Below, piece after piece: positions 16,795 through 25,197 of a stretch of DNA of 64,000 nt. Source of the DNA: Bacteroidales bacterium (GTDB lineage Bacteria; Bacteroidota; Bacteroidia; Bacteroidales; UBA932); the NCBI GenBank assembly GCA_017962235.1, contig JAGCVS010000021.1:1-64000 (forward strand), given 5' to 3'. A program made the translations under genes and the position numbers. A model generated the notes under the pieces. It made no database searches and was not told the DNA's origin. It saw only the letters and a program-made list of their open reading frames with translations. Position 1 is the first letter of the stretch; every line of letters begins with the position of its first letter.

Positions 16795-18870
16795 ATGAAA
16801 TCACATCTGGTTCCTGCGCTGGCAGCTGCGATTGTCCTGGCCATTTCCGGCTGCAGCTCTTACGACGATACCGACCTGATTAACCTTGTAGACAGTTACG
16901 AAAGCCGTATTGACAATCTGGAAGCCCGGATTCTCATACTGGAGAATTCCTCCAGGGATCTTAACGCTTATCAGGCGTTGCTGCAAAAGCTTAACAGCGG
17001 TAAGACCGTTATCGGTTATTCCGAGTCCAACGGTGAGATTACACTCACCTTCAGCGACAACTCTACTATAACCTTCAATCAGAAAGGGGAGAAAGGGGAG
17101 AAAGGGGATAAAGGAGAACAGGGTGAACAAGGTGTGCAGGGGCCGCAGGGTGAACAGGGTGAACCAGGGCCGCAGGGTCCCCAGGGAGAACCCGGCGCAC
17201 CGGGAGCTACGGGATCACAAGGTTCCCAGGGTGAGACCGGCGCACAGGGAGAGCAGGGCCAGCCAGGCATAACCCCTTTATTCCGGATCAACGAGCAGAA
17301 GATGGTCTGGGAGGTTTCTTATGACGACGGCAAGAGCTGGAAAGAGGCCGGCAGTGCGGCAGATCACAGCCTTATCAGCGACATCACAGTTGGTGAAAAC
17401 GGTGAAAGCATAACCATTACCCTGGCCGACGGAACCTCTATTCTGATACCCTGCGTATACCCGACAGCAACGGGATCCGGGCTCAAGATTCCGTATGTGT
17501 TACGCGACAATATGGTTCTCCAGCAGAATGCCAACGTGAATATCTGGGGATGGGCAGACGAGGGTTCAACAGTGTCTGTCTCTGTCTCCTGGAGTGACAA
17601 ACAGTACAGGGCGACCGCCGGATACGACAACCTTTGGAAGGTATCCGTGGCAACCCCCGCCGCAACATTCAGCCCCCAATGGGTAAATGTCACTTGCGGC
17701 AGCCAGTCTGTGCCCCTGGAGAATATCCTCATTGGCGAGGTATGGCTTTGCAGCGGCCAGTCAAACATGGAGATGCCTATGGCGGGGTGGTCCGGCCAGC
17801 CGGTGGAGAACAGCGAAAACTATATCAAAGACGCGTACCTCTATCCTGAAGTGAGGATGTTCATGGCGCAAAAAATCTCTTCTGTGGAGCCGCGGGAAGA
17901 CATCCGTGGCGAGTGGTGGAGCGCAGACGGAGGACATATCGGAGAATTCAGCGCTGCAGCATATTTCTTTGGACTGGAGCTTTCCAGAAGGATGAATGTT
18001 CCGGTGGGGCTGATTGTCCCCTGCTGGGGCGGTTCCTATATAGAATGCTGGATGGACCGGGAGGCCCTGCTATTCTCAGGTCTTTCCGAATACTCAATAG
18101 ACCAGAACATTATCAAATTCGCCAATAATTCACCGACCACCTGCTGTACCGCCATGTACAACGGGATGATTTATCCCCTGCGCCACTATACCATAAACGG
18201 TTTCATATGGTATCAGGGGTGCTCAAACGTAAGCCTGGTACCCGTACAGGATTATTCCCGGTTCCAGCAGTCCATGGTGACAAGGTGGCGTAAACTGTTC
18301 GACCGTCCCGACATCCCCTTCTATTATGTCCAGATTGCTCCATACAAGTATGCCGGCGACCAGGACTCGGGGAATGCCGCCATACTGCGCGAGCGGCAGA
18401 AAGCTGCGGCAAAGCTTGTGGACAACTCCGCCATGATAGCTACCTGCGACCTTGTTTACGAGTGGGAGACCGGCATTATCCATCCCCGCAGGAAAGCGGA
18501 GGTCGGGCAGCGCCTGGCAAATCTCGCCCTGGAGCACTGGTACGGAATGGGAGGATACCACAGCGACAGCCCGGATCTGGAGAACGTTTTCTTGCACGGT
18601 GCCTCCGCTACCATAGTCTTGAGTAATTGCAGCAAAGGATTGCACTCCGGCGGTGGTTACGGACTGGACAACGTCGCCGGCTTCGAGGTCGCCGGCTCAA
18701 ACAAGGTCTGGTATCCTGCCAGTATCACTGATGCCAACGGCAATGCCATAACCGTCGCGTCTGATCAGGTTGCCGATGTGCGGTATGTACGATACCTATG
18801 GCACGACTATGCCATAGGCTACCTTTGGAACAGTTACGACCTGCCCCTTTTACCGTTTACCTCGGAATAA
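16795..18870 (+). CDS. Collagen-like lipoprotein with SGNH sialate O-acetylesterase-type domain
   Basis: The 691-residue protein has four parts. A lipobox (LAISGC, Cys20) is followed by a short coiled coil (30-70), then 21 uninterrupted Gly-X-Y triplets (98-160), then a beta linker, then a large SGNH-hydrolase domain of the sialate O-acetylesterase family (about 230-691). The nucleophile motif [11 protein letters not shown] (Ser323) and His563 (HPRRKAEVG) are present. Two usually conserved features differ: WYQGESN reads WYQGCSN (C476), and the Asp two residues before the catalytic His is Ile561. Activity on O-acetyl sugars is therefore uncertain. The collagen-like part probably trimerises and holds the enzyme away from the surface. 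It follows miaB by 27 bases without a terminator. Confidence 0.82.
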   Translation: MKSHLVPALAAAIVLAISGCSSYDDTDLINLVDSYESRIDNLEARILILENSSRDLNAYQALLQKLNSGKTVIGYSESNGEITLTFSDNSTITFNQKGEKGEKGDKGEQGEQGVQGPQGEQGEPGPQGPQGEPGAPGATGSQGSQGETGAQGEQGQPGITPLFRINEQKMVWEVSYDDGKSWKEAGSAADHSLISDITVGENGESITITLADGTSILIPCVYPTATGSGLKIPYVLRDNMVLQQNANVNIWGWADEGSTVSVSVSWSDKQYRATAGYDNLWKVSVATPAATFSPQWVNVTCGSQSVPLENILIGEVWLCSGQSNMEMPMAGWSGQPVENSENYIKDAYLYPEVRMFMAQKISSVEPREDIRGEWWSADGGHIGEFSAAAYFFGLELSRRMNVPVGLIVPCWGGSYIECWMDREALLFSGLSEYSIDQNIIKFANNSPTTCCTAMYNGMIYPLRHYTINGFIWYQGCSNVSLVPVQDYSRFQQSMVTRWRKLFDRPDIPFYYVQIAPYKYAGDQDSGNAAILRERQKAAAKLVDNSAMIATCDLVYEWETGIIHPRRKAEVGQRLANLALEHWYGMGGYHSDSPDLENVFLHGASATIVLSNCSKGLHSGGGYGLDNVAGFEVAGSNKVWYPASITDANGNAITVASDQVADVRYVRYLWHDYAIGYLWNSYDLPLLPFTSE
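17086..17274 (+). repeat. Coding repeat: 21 collagen-like Gly-X-Y triplets
   Basis: Nine-base-scale repetition encodes GEK/GEQ/GPQ/GEP-type triplets without a break. It is rich in Glu and Gln, with Pro mostly in the Y position. It is protein-coding, not a noncoding array. Confidence 0.95.
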
Positions 18871-18877
18871 GTATCGC

Positions 18878-19522
18878 TTACTCTGCGAACTGTATCTTGC
18901 CAAGGTCGCGAGGCTTGGCTTCCGGCTCCTCGTCCGGGTAGCCGAGCCCCACTATTACGCGAAGCTTATAGCCTTCACTGAAGTTGAGGCGGTCCAGGAA
19001 AGGCTTTGCTGCGGGGGTGTTGTTCATCATCATAACCGGGCCGGCCATCACCACGGAGCCCAGGCCCAGTGACTTGGCGGCCAGGCATACGTTCTCGCAC
19101 AACAGGCCGACGTTTATCAGGCACATACCCGATTCATCGTCCGGGCAGGCTACCGCAATGGCGGCAGTTGCATTGCGCAGGGCGTTGCGGAACTTGGGAT
19201 CATCGTCACCCATGGGGAACGGGGACGACTCTTTCATAACCTGTGTAAGGCCGTCAAAGTATTCCTGGCTGTCTATAATGCGAACCTCCCACTGCTGGCG
19301 GTTCATGGCATTGGGAGCATTTACGCCGCACTCTGCAATCTGCTGCAGAATCTCGCGCGGCACGGCCTGGTCGGTGTAATGGCGCACAGACCTGCGGGCC
19401 ATAATGGTTTCGATAACTGGATTGGACATTTCTGAGCCGGTTGTTCCGGTAGTCTTGGGAGCGCATCCCGTACCCGCCAGGCACAGGATTGCGATTGCAA
19501 TGGTGAAGCTTATCTTTCTCAT
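18878..19522 (-). CDS. Nitroreductase family protein with a lipoprotein-type signal
   Basis: A 214-residue protein with a nitroreductase domain: IMARRSVRHYTDQAVPREIL (FMN phosphate-binding Arg/Ser region) and NAPNAMNRQQWEVRI. The C-terminal family end is VIVGLGYPDEEPEAKPR. Family enzymes use FMN and NAD(P)H, normally in the cytoplasm. Here the N-terminus is a clear export signal with lipobox LAGTGC (Cys20), which would put a flavoprotein on the periplasmic or outer-membrane side. Its substrate is unknown. It ends seven bases from the esterase gene on the other strand. The inverted-repeat element lies just upstream. Confidence 0.85.
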   Translation of the reverse strand: MRKISFTIAIAILCLAGTGCAPKTTGTTGSEMSNPVIETIMARRSVRHYTDQAVPREILQQIAECGVNAPNAMNRQQWEVRIIDSQEYFDGLTQVMKESSPFPMGDDDPKFRNALRNATAAIAVACPDDESGMCLINVGLLCENVCLAAKSLGLGSVVMAGPVMMMNNTPAAKPFLDRLNFSEGYKLRVIVGLGYPDEEPEAKPRDLGKIQFAE

Positions 19523-19544
19523 GATGTGCTAAGATACGGATATT

Positions 19545-19695
19545 TTTTGTTTTTCACCAGGCGCGGGGGATGGCTCCAGATGACGTTCTAGGCATGGTGA
19601 GCGCGCTTGGTGAGGTCTGGTGGGTGGCACCGGGCGTGAAGCCATGCGGCAAACGCGCGTCTGGGTACGAATTGCGCGCCTGGTGAATAACAAAA
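19545..19695. repeat. 151-bp element with 21-bp terminal inverted repeats
   Basis: The ends 19545-19565 and 19675-19695 are inverted copies of each other with one mismatch (core TCACCAGGCGCG / CGCGCCTGGTGA). Inside, a 13-base unit GCGCGCyTGGTGA occurs at 19601-19613 and again at the right end (19674-19686). A looser copy sits near 19654. The block fills most of the 218-base gap between rsmE and the nitroreductase gene. It has no convincing reading frame, only a 67-codon low-complexity minus-strand frame. It may be a MITE-like or REP-like element. Confidence 0.6.
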
Positions 19696-19740
19696 GTCTG
19701 TTTTGCGACGAACAATACGCGGGGTGCGACAATCAGAATG

Positions 19741-20466
19741 CTACACGCGGCTGAGATAGACGGCGGAGGTGGCGGTGAGGGCGGCGGTTTCTATGCGAAG
19801 GCGGCTGTCACCGAGGGAGATGAGCTGCCAGCCGTGGGCCAGGGCGAGGGATATTTCGTCGCGGGAAAAATCGCCTTCCGGGCCTATCATCACCACAAAG
19901 TCGCGGCTGTCAGGTGCTGCGGCCAGCGCTTCGCGGATGTGGATCTTCTGCGCCCCTTCCACATCGCTGCAATAGCAGATATATTTCTGTGTGCCTGGGG
20001 CGAAATCGCGCATCAGGAATTCACGCACAGGGGTCAGCGCCGCCAGAGAGGGTATCGCCCCTTTGTGCGACTGTTTTGCCGCCGAAATTATGATGCGCTC
20101 GCAGCGGTCGCCCTTGAACACCTTGCGCTCTGAATAATCGCCCACGATGGGCACTATCACATCCACGCCCGTTTCGGTGGCCTTCTCGCAGAACCACTCG
20201 AACCGGTCTATGTTCTTGGGAGGCGCCACCGCCATAGTCAGATGATAGGGATGCGCGCCGTAACCCTCTATCGTCTCCTCCACCTCGAAAACCGTGGCGT
20301 TGGGGTCGGCCTTGGTTATGCGGCAGCGGTAGAGGCATCCGCAGCCATCCACTATGTGGATTGTATCACCCTCGCGGTGGCGCAGAACCTTGATGCAGTG
20401 GCCCGACTCCTGGCGGTCCAGCACCCGTTCGCCGGCGGCGATCTCTCTTGAATAGAACAGTTCCAT
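19741..20466 (-). CDS. rsmE: 16S rRNA (uracil(1498)-N3)-methyltransferase
   Basis: A SPOUT-class SAM-dependent methyltransferase that methylates U1498 of 16S rRNA. The N-terminal PUA-like domain includes HCIKVLRHREGD. The C-terminal knotted domain includes QSHKGAIPSL, MIGPEGDFSRDE and the closing LGDSRLRIETAALTA. The ATG at 20466 (MELFYSREI) gives 241 residues and the usual start. A GTG at 20490 in frame would overlap the preceding gene. It follows the phosphodiesterase gene with a four-base gap, as part of a tsaE-pde-rsmE operon. Confidence 0.94.
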   Translation of the reverse strand: MELFYSREIAAGERVLDRQESGHCIKVLRHREGDTIHIVDGCGCLYRCRITKADPNATVFEVEETIEGYGAHPYHLTMAVAPPKNIDRFEWFCEKATETGVDVIVPIVGDYSERKVFKGDRCERIIISAAKQSHKGAIPSLAALTPVREFLMRDFAPGTQKYICYCSDVEGAQKIHIREALAAAPDSRDFVVMIGPEGDFSRDEISLALAHGWQLISLGDSRLRIETAALTATSAVYLSRV

Positions 20467-20470
20467 GGGG

Positions 20471-20977
20471 TTACATATCACATGTTTCACGGCGCTTCCA
20501 CTCCCCCACCTCCATGTCGTGGATATCGCTGCCGTCTATCTTGAACCGCAGCGCGGTGCGCACTGCGTGGATGCCCTGAAATCCGCACGCGCCTGGGTTG
20601 AACACCATGGTGTCCAGCTTCTTGTCTCCCATCACGCGCAGAATGTGGGAATGGCCGCACACGAAGATGCGGGGATTGGTATGGGTTATCAGGTTGTAGG
20701 CCTCCCAGTCGTAGCGGCCGGGGAAGCCGCCTATGTGGGTCATCGCCACGCGGATTTCCTCTGCCATGAACACCTGTTGCAAGGGGTACACGGCACGGAC
20801 ATCGGCTCCGTCGCAGTTGCCATAGACACCTATGAGGGGTTTGAAGGCGGCGATGGCATCGGCACAGGCAATGCCGCCAAAGTCGCCGGCATGCCAGATC
20901 ACGTCCACCGGCTCCAGGAAGCGCTTCACATCGTCTTCAAAGCGGCCGTGGGTATCACTTATGAGGCCTACATACAT
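20471..20977 (-). CDS. YfcE/MJ0936-type metallophosphoesterase
   Basis: The 168-residue protein contains the calcineurin-like metal motifs in order: GLISDTHG, WHAGDFG, GNCD, MTHIGG and GHSH. Such proteins hydrolyse phosphodiesters, often shown with artificial substrates; the physiological substrate is generally unknown. It overlaps tsaE by ten bases at its start and is followed by rsmE four bases later. The three form one leftward operon. Confidence 0.9.
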   Translation of the reverse strand: MYVGLISDTHGRFEDDVKRFLEPVDVIWHAGDFGGIACADAIAAFKPLIGVYGNCDGADVRAVYPLQQVFMAEEIRVAMTHIGGFPGRYDWEAYNLITHTNPRIFVCGHSHILRVMGDKKLDTMVFNPGACGFQGIHAVRTALRFKIDGSDIHDMEVGEWKRRETCDM

Positions 20978-21384
20978 ATCAAAATCTTTCTGGTATGTTC
21001 GTCCACCGGTTCTATCCGGACCTCAACGGTCTCTTCCGGCAGCAGTTCTGCAATCTTCTCCGGCCACTCCATGAAGCAGAAGCAGCCGCTGTAGAAATAC
21101 TCTTCCAGACCGAGGTCCTGAGCCTCCCGCAGCGAATCTATGCGGTAGAAATCAAAATGGAACACGCTGTCGCCATCGGCTGCGCGGTATTCGTTCACAA
21201 TGGTGAATGTGGGGCTGCACACGTTGTCGCTCACACCCAGACGGTCGCAAAGCGCCTTGATAAAGGTGGTCTTGCCCGCCCCCAGATGGCCCTGGAAGGC
21301 AAACAGACGGTTGTCGCCCACCGCCTCCAGAAACTCTCCGGCAGCGGCGCCGATGTTCTCCAATGTGCAAATTATCTCTTTCAT
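20968..21384 (-). CDS. tsaE: tRNA threonylcarbamoyladenosine biosynthesis ATPase TsaE
   Basis: TsaE is the P-loop ATPase that drives the TsaB-TsaD complex making t6A37 in ANN-decoding tRNAs. Walker A is GHLGAGKTTFIKALC, and the family segments SPTFTIVNEY and HFDFYRI are present, with MEWPEKI near the end. The ATG at 21384 gives 138 residues, the usual length; the same frame extends upstream through the promoter and is not used. A TsaC-like gene (56253-56828) elsewhere in the window supplies an earlier step. Confidence 0.93.
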   Translation of the reverse strand: MKEIICTLENIGAAAGEFLEAVGDNRLFAFQGHLGAGKTTFIKALCDRLGVSDNVCSPTFTIVNEYRAADGDSVFHFDFYRIDSLREAQDLGLEEYFYSGCFCFMEWPEKIAELLPEETVEVRIEPVDEHTRKILICM

Positions 21385-21403
21385 TCCGTTTGAAATCCTG
21401 TCA

Positions 21404-21419
21404 CAAAGATATAAATTTG
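21404..21419. promoter_or_regulatory. Abutting divergent -7 boxes (tsaE operon / thioesterase)
   Basis: The minus-strand box TATCTTTG (21411-21404) directly touches the plus-strand box TAAATTTG (21412-21419). Polymerase could occupy only one at a time. The plus-strand start lies about nine bases before the thioesterase ATG, predicting an almost leaderless mRNA. Confidence 0.55.
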
Positions 21420-21427
21420 CTTCTGTT

Positions 21428-22174
21428 ATGGACGTATCAAAGACAAATACATACACTTACCGGGTGCTGCCGCAGGACCTTGACGGCAGGCGCCATTTCC
21501 GCGCCGTGGCCATGGAGCGGGTGCTGATGAACACCGCCGGCCGTGCCGCAAACGACCGCAATTTCGGGACCTTCAAGCTGATGGACGCGGGCGGCGTGAG
21601 CTGGATCCTGCTCAAGATGGCCTTTGAGATGGAGCGCATGCCGGCAGAGGACGAACAGATAAGCATCACCACCTGGGTGGAGAAGGTCAATTCGCTGCTC
21701 ACCTCCCGAAACTTTGAGATTCACGCCGCCGACGGCACTGTGATTGGCACCGCCACCAGCGAATGGGCCATCCTGAACCTGGAGACCCGCCGTCCGGTGA
21801 ACATAATGACCGACACATCTATAGTTGAATGCGCCACCGGCGTTACCGTGCCGGCCGCCATGCCCGGCCGCCTGACCCCCATCGCGCCGGAAGAGGCCGC
21901 CGCAATGCACACCATCAAGGTCTCCTACAGCGACATAGACTATAACGGCCACACCAACAGCGTGCAGTATTTGCAGTGGATGCTGGACGTGTGCCCCATA
22001 GAGAAAATCTACGACCGCGAAATCGCCCGCATGGAGATAGTCTACGCCCACGAGGTGTTCTACGGCGAAACCGTGAATGTCTATTACAAAGATGCGGAAG
22101 ACGGTTCCGCCATCTTCAACGCCAAGGCGGCCGACGGCAGCGACTGTGTCCGTGCCAGAATCGTCTGGAAATAA
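21428..22174 (+). CDS. Acyl-ACP thioesterase
   Basis: The 248-residue protein is a double hot-dog acyl-ACP thioesterase. The first hot-dog includes MDAGGVSWILLKM and ITTWVEKVNSLLTSRNFEI. The second includes VSYSDIDYNGHTNSVQYLQWMLD, where Asp, Asn and His match the family active-site region. It releases free fatty acids from acyl carrier protein in the cytoplasm. The ATG at 21428 is placed right after the divergent promoter. The nucleoside hydrolase gene follows 12 bases later. Confidence 0.88.
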   Translation: MDVSKTNTYTYRVLPQDLDGRRHFRAVAMERVLMNTAGRAANDRNFGTFKLMDAGGVSWILLKMAFEMERMPAEDEQISITTWVEKVNSLLTSRNFEIHAADGTVIGTATSEWAILNLETRRPVNIMTDTSIVECATGVTVPAAMPGRLTPIAPEEAAAMHTIKVSYSDIDYNGHTNSVQYLQWMLDVCPIEKIYDREIARMEIVYAHEVFYGETVNVYYKDAEDGSAIFNAKAADGSDCVRARIVWK

Positions 22175-22186
22175 CATTTTTGCCGA

Positions 22187-23179
22187 ATGAAAAGATTCTC
22201 CATTATACTCACCGCGGCGGTTATGATGCTGGCCGCCTGCGCCACCAAACCGACGGCGGTAGCCCCTGTGAACGTGATTTTCGAGACCGACATGGGCAAC
22301 GACATAGACGATGCCATGGCGCTGGACATGCTTTACAAGTATGTGGAGGCGGGCAGAGTGAACCTGCTGGCGGTGATGATAAACAAGGAGGGGAGCGCCC
22401 CGGCAGAGTTTATCGACATAATGAATACCTTCTACGGGCATCAGATTCCGATAGGGGTGCGATTCGGCGCCGACCCTGCCGAGACTGGGGGCGTGAATTT
22501 CGCGCAGGTGATTTCAGACATGAAGGACGATGCCGGGCAGCCGGTGTTCGCACGTACCCTTTCGCGCTACGACACCCTGCCCGATGCGGTATCTCTGTAC
22601 CGCAGGATTCTTTCCGGAATGCCGGACAAATCGGTAAAAATCATCTCCGTAGGCTTCCTGGGCAACCTGGGCGCCTTGCTGGAGAGCGACCGCGAATTGA
22701 TAGAGAAAAAGGTGATTTCCCTCACCACCATGGCTGGCTGCATCGCCGCACCGAACGGCGAATTCAACCTGCTGGGCGATCTGGAAGCCAGCCGCAAAGT
22801 GTTTGCCGAATGGCCCACGGAGATTGTTACATCGCCCTTTGAGGTGGGCATCGCCATCTGCTATCCCGGCGAAAGCATAGAGAACGACCTGGACTGGGGC
22901 ATCCCCCACCCGATGCGGGAGGGCTATCTGGCCTACTGCCCCATGCCCCACGACCGCCCGTGCTGGGATTTGACCGCCACGCTGTATGCCGTGGAGGGAG
23001 TCGAATGGTTCACCCTTTCCGATCCGGGCACAATCAGCATTGGCGAAGAAGGCATAGCTACCTTTGAACCGCAACCGGACGGCCTCCGCCGATACCTTGC
23101 CGTAACCCCTCAGCAGGCCGCCGCCATCAAGGCGCACTTCGTGGAGATTCTGACACTCAAGCCTGAAAAGATGCGGTAA
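22187..23179 (+). CDS. Exported nucleoside hydrolase-like lipoprotein
   Basis: A 330-residue protein with a lipoprotein signal (lipobox LAAC, Cys about 18) and an inosine/uridine-preferring nucleoside hydrolase fold. The Ca/ribose-binding Asp cluster appears as ETDMGNDIDDAMAL near residue 36. Such enzymes split nucleosides into base and ribose. A periplasmic or surface location fits scavenging, with ribokinase and a permease immediately downstream. The terminator stem at 23167-23195 overlaps its stop codon, so it is transcribed with the thioesterase rather than with the locus it belongs to functionally. The C-terminal His region is less typical, so substrate range is open. Confidence 0.85.
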   Translation: MKRFSIILTAAVMMLAACATKPTAVAPVNVIFETDMGNDIDDAMALDMLYKYVEAGRVNLLAVMINKEGSAPAEFIDIMNTFYGHQIPIGVRFGADPAETGGVNFAQVISDMKDDAGQPVFARTLSRYDTLPDAVSLYRRILSGMPDKSVKIISVGFLGNLGALLESDRELIEKKVISLTTMAGCIAAPNGEFNLLGDLEASRKVFAEWPTEIVTSPFEVGIAICYPGESIENDLDWGIPHPMREGYLAYCPMPHDRPCWDLTATLYAVEGVEWFTLSDPGTISIGEEGIATFEPQPDGLRRYLAVTPQQAAAIKAHFVEILTLKPEKMR

Positions 23180-23195
23180 AACGCATCTTTTTTTT
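23167..23195 (+). terminator. Terminator overlapping the nucleoside hydrolase stop codon
   Basis: AAAGATGCG (23167-23175) pairs with CGCATCTTT (23182-23190) across a 6-base loop, followed by more T residues to 23195. The last codon and stop lie in the stem and loop. A promoter box begins on the last T. Confidence 0.8.
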
Positions 23196-23202
23196 ATATT
23201 TG
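23195..23202 (+). promoter_or_regulatory. Probable -7 box of the ribokinase-SusCD locus
   Basis: TATATTTG starts exactly where the terminator T-run ends, 48 bases ahead of the ribokinase ATG. No clear -33 TTTG is visible, which would suit an activated promoter. Confidence 0.45.
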
Positions 23203-23249
23203 TGGTTTACAGCCAAGACGTCAATCGAATAACTTAAAAAACCATATTT

Positions 23250-24149
23250 ATGAGCAAGATTCTTATTATCGGCAGTTCAAACACCGACCTTGTTGTAAAG
23301 ACAGACCATATTCCCGAGCCCGGAGAGACAATCCTCGGCGACAACTTCATGATTGCGGCGGGCGGCAAGGGGGCCAATCAGGCGGTGGCAGCTGCGCGCC
23401 TTGGCGGTGACGTGGCCTTCATAGCCTGCGTAGGTGACGATATGTTTGGCCGCCAGACTCTGGAGAATTACAAGAAGGAAAAGATGGATATCTCTCATAT
23501 CCGCACGGACAAGGCCGCTCCCAGCGGAGTTGCCCTCATCAGCGTGGCCGCCGACGGCGAAAACTGCATTGTGGTGGCGCCCGGTGCCAATTCTTCTCTC
23601 TCTACAGCCGATATTGACGCTGCGGACGCACTGTTCCGCGAAGCAGATTATATCCTCATGCAGCTTGAGATCCCCATGCCGGTGATTGAATACGCCGCAG
23701 CATTGGGCAAGAAGTATGGCAAAAAGGTGATTATCAATCCCGCGCCGGCTGCTCCACTCTCCGCAGACCTGCTCAAGGGGCTGTATCTGATCACCCCCAA
23801 CAAGACCGAATGCCGCCAGCTCACCGGCATCGAGATAGAGAACGATGCCGACCTGGACCGCGCCGCCGCATGCCTCATGGAGAAAGGGGTGCAGAACGTG
23901 GTGATTACACTTGGCAGCAAAGGTTCCTATGTAAGGACCCCCTCAGGCAGCAGCGTGGTGCCCACAATGAAGGTAAAGGCCATGGATACCACCGGTGCCG
24001 GCGACACCTACAACGGTTCACTTCTGGTTGCCCTGTCAGAGGGTCAGCCGCTGGAGAAGGCGGTTGAGTTTGCCAGCAAGGCGGCAGCCATCTCCGTGAC
24101 CCGCATGGGCGCACAGCCTTCCATCCCTTTCCGTAAAGAACTCGAATAA
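23250..24149 (+). CDS. rbsK: Ribokinase (PfkB family)
   Basis: The 299-residue protein phosphorylates D-ribose to ribose 5-phosphate in the cytoplasm. The N-terminal substrate motif is GSSNTDLVVKTDHIPEPGET with AAGGKGANQAVAAARLGG. The C-terminal PfkB signature is DTTGAGDTYNGSLLVAL with the catalytic Asp. These features fit ribokinase better than fructokinase or adenosine kinase. It opens the long rightward locus and is followed by a permease gene 22 bases later, so imported ribose can be trapped at once. Confidence 0.93.
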   Translation: MSKILIIGSSNTDLVVKTDHIPEPGETILGDNFMIAAGGKGANQAVAAARLGGDVAFIACVGDDMFGRQTLENYKKEKMDISHIRTDKAAPSGVALISVAADGENCIVVAPGANSSLSTADIDAADALFREADYILMQLEIPMPVIEYAAALGKKYGKKVIINPAPAAPLSADLLKGLYLITPNKTECRQLTGIEIENDADLDRAAACLMEKGVQNVVITLGSKGSYVRTPSGSSVVPTMKVKAMDTTGAGDTYNGSLLVALSEGQPLEKAVEFASKAAAISVTRMGAQPSIPFRKELE

Positions 24150-24171
24150 TAACAATTAGAAATATACCACT

Positions 24172-25185
24172 ATGTACATCGTTGGCAGTTACACACTTGC
24201 AGTTATTTTCTGCTTTGTTACAATGCTCTGCTGGGGCTCCTGGGGCAACACTCAGAAGCTCGCCGCAAAGAGCTGGCGCTATGAACTTTTCTATTGGGAC
24301 TATGTTATCGGCATGGTGCTGTTCTCGCTGCTTCTGGCTTTCACCGCCGGCAGCATCGGCAGCCAGGGCCGCCCGTTCCTCCAGGACCTGGCACAGGTAA
24401 GCTGGGAGAGCATTGGCTGGGTTGTGCTGGGCGCCGTGGTTTTCAACGTCTCCAACATCCTGCTTTCAGCATCGGTATCGCTGGCAGGCATGGCGGTTGC
24501 ATTCCCGCTGGGCGTGGGCATCGCGCTGGTTATGGGCGTGCTTAACAATCTGCTGCTCCACCCCACCGCAGGTCAGAACACCACCCTACTCTGGATCGGC
24601 GTGGTGCTGGTTGTGCTCGCAGTTGTGTTCAACGGCATCGCTTCCGGCAAGGTATCGTCAGATGAACGCGACCCCAAACAGAACCGCAAGGGCATCATCC
24701 TGGCGCTGCTGGCAGGTATCATTATGTCGTTCTTCTCTGCACTGGTTTACAACGGTGTGGACCTGAACAACTTTGCAGCTCCCGCCGCAGGCAAGATGAC
24801 CCCTTACACCGCTATGGTAATCTTTGCGCTGGGTGTGTTCCTGAGCAACTTTATCGTTAACACCATTGTGATGAAGAAGCCCTTTGTGGGAGAGCCTGTC
24901 ACCTACAAGCAGTATTTTGCAGGTAACTTCAAGACCCATCTGGTGGGTATTCTGGGCGGCTGCATCTGGGCACTTGGTACTTCGCTGAACTATATCTGCG
25001 CAGGCACCGCCGGCGCCGCCGTTTCCTATGCACTGGGACAGGGCGCACCTATGATAGCCGCCATCTGGGGCGTGTTCATCTGGAAGGAGTTCAAGGGTGC
25101 ACCCAAGAAGGTTTACTGGCTGCTGGCCCTTATGTTCGTCCTGTTCATCGCAGGTCTGGCCTGCGTTGTGAAAGCCGGTATGTAA
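24172..25185 (+). CDS. GRP-type sugar permease, likely ribose (RusT-like)
   Basis: A 337-residue inner-membrane protein with about ten transmembrane helices, of the glucose/ribose porter (GRP) group in the drug/metabolite transporter superfamily. The N-terminal FVTMLCWGSWGNTQKLA is characteristic. Genes of this kind sit next to ribokinase in ribose-utilisation loci of Bacteroides, where the permease carries ribose. The location between ribokinase and susC supports ribose as substrate here; this is inference from context. The susC start follows 12 bases later. Confidence 0.82.
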   Translation: MYIVGSYTLAVIFCFVTMLCWGSWGNTQKLAAKSWRYELFYWDYVIGMVLFSLLLAFTAGSIGSQGRPFLQDLAQVSWESIGWVVLGAVVFNVSNILLSASVSLAGMAVAFPLGVGIALVMGVLNNLLLHPTAGQNTTLLWIGVVLVVLAVVFNGIASGKVSSDERDPKQNRKGIILALLAGIIMSFFSALVYNGVDLNNFAAPAAGKMTPYTAMVIFALGVFLSNFIVNTIVMKKPFVGEPVTYKQYFAGNFKTHLVGILGGCIWALGTSLNYICAGTAGAAVSYALGQGAPMIAAIWGVFIWKEFKGAPKKVYWLLALMFVLFIAGLACVVKAGM

Positions 25186-25197
25186 CAAATAATCACT

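Noticed and set aside
17086-17274. Short tandem repetition that could look like a CRISPR or minisatellite
   Set aside because: It is in frame throughout and encodes collagen-like Gly-X-Y triplets with no spacers.
19529-19732. A 67-codon minus-strand frame in the rsmE-nitroreductase gap
   Set aside because: It coincides with the inverted-repeat element. Its Arg/Pro/Ser composition reflects the repeat, and no start signal is visible.
20466-20490. GTG start giving a longer RsmE
   Set aside because: It would overlap the preceding gene and add residues not found in the family, whereas the ATG at 20466 gives the usual N-terminus.
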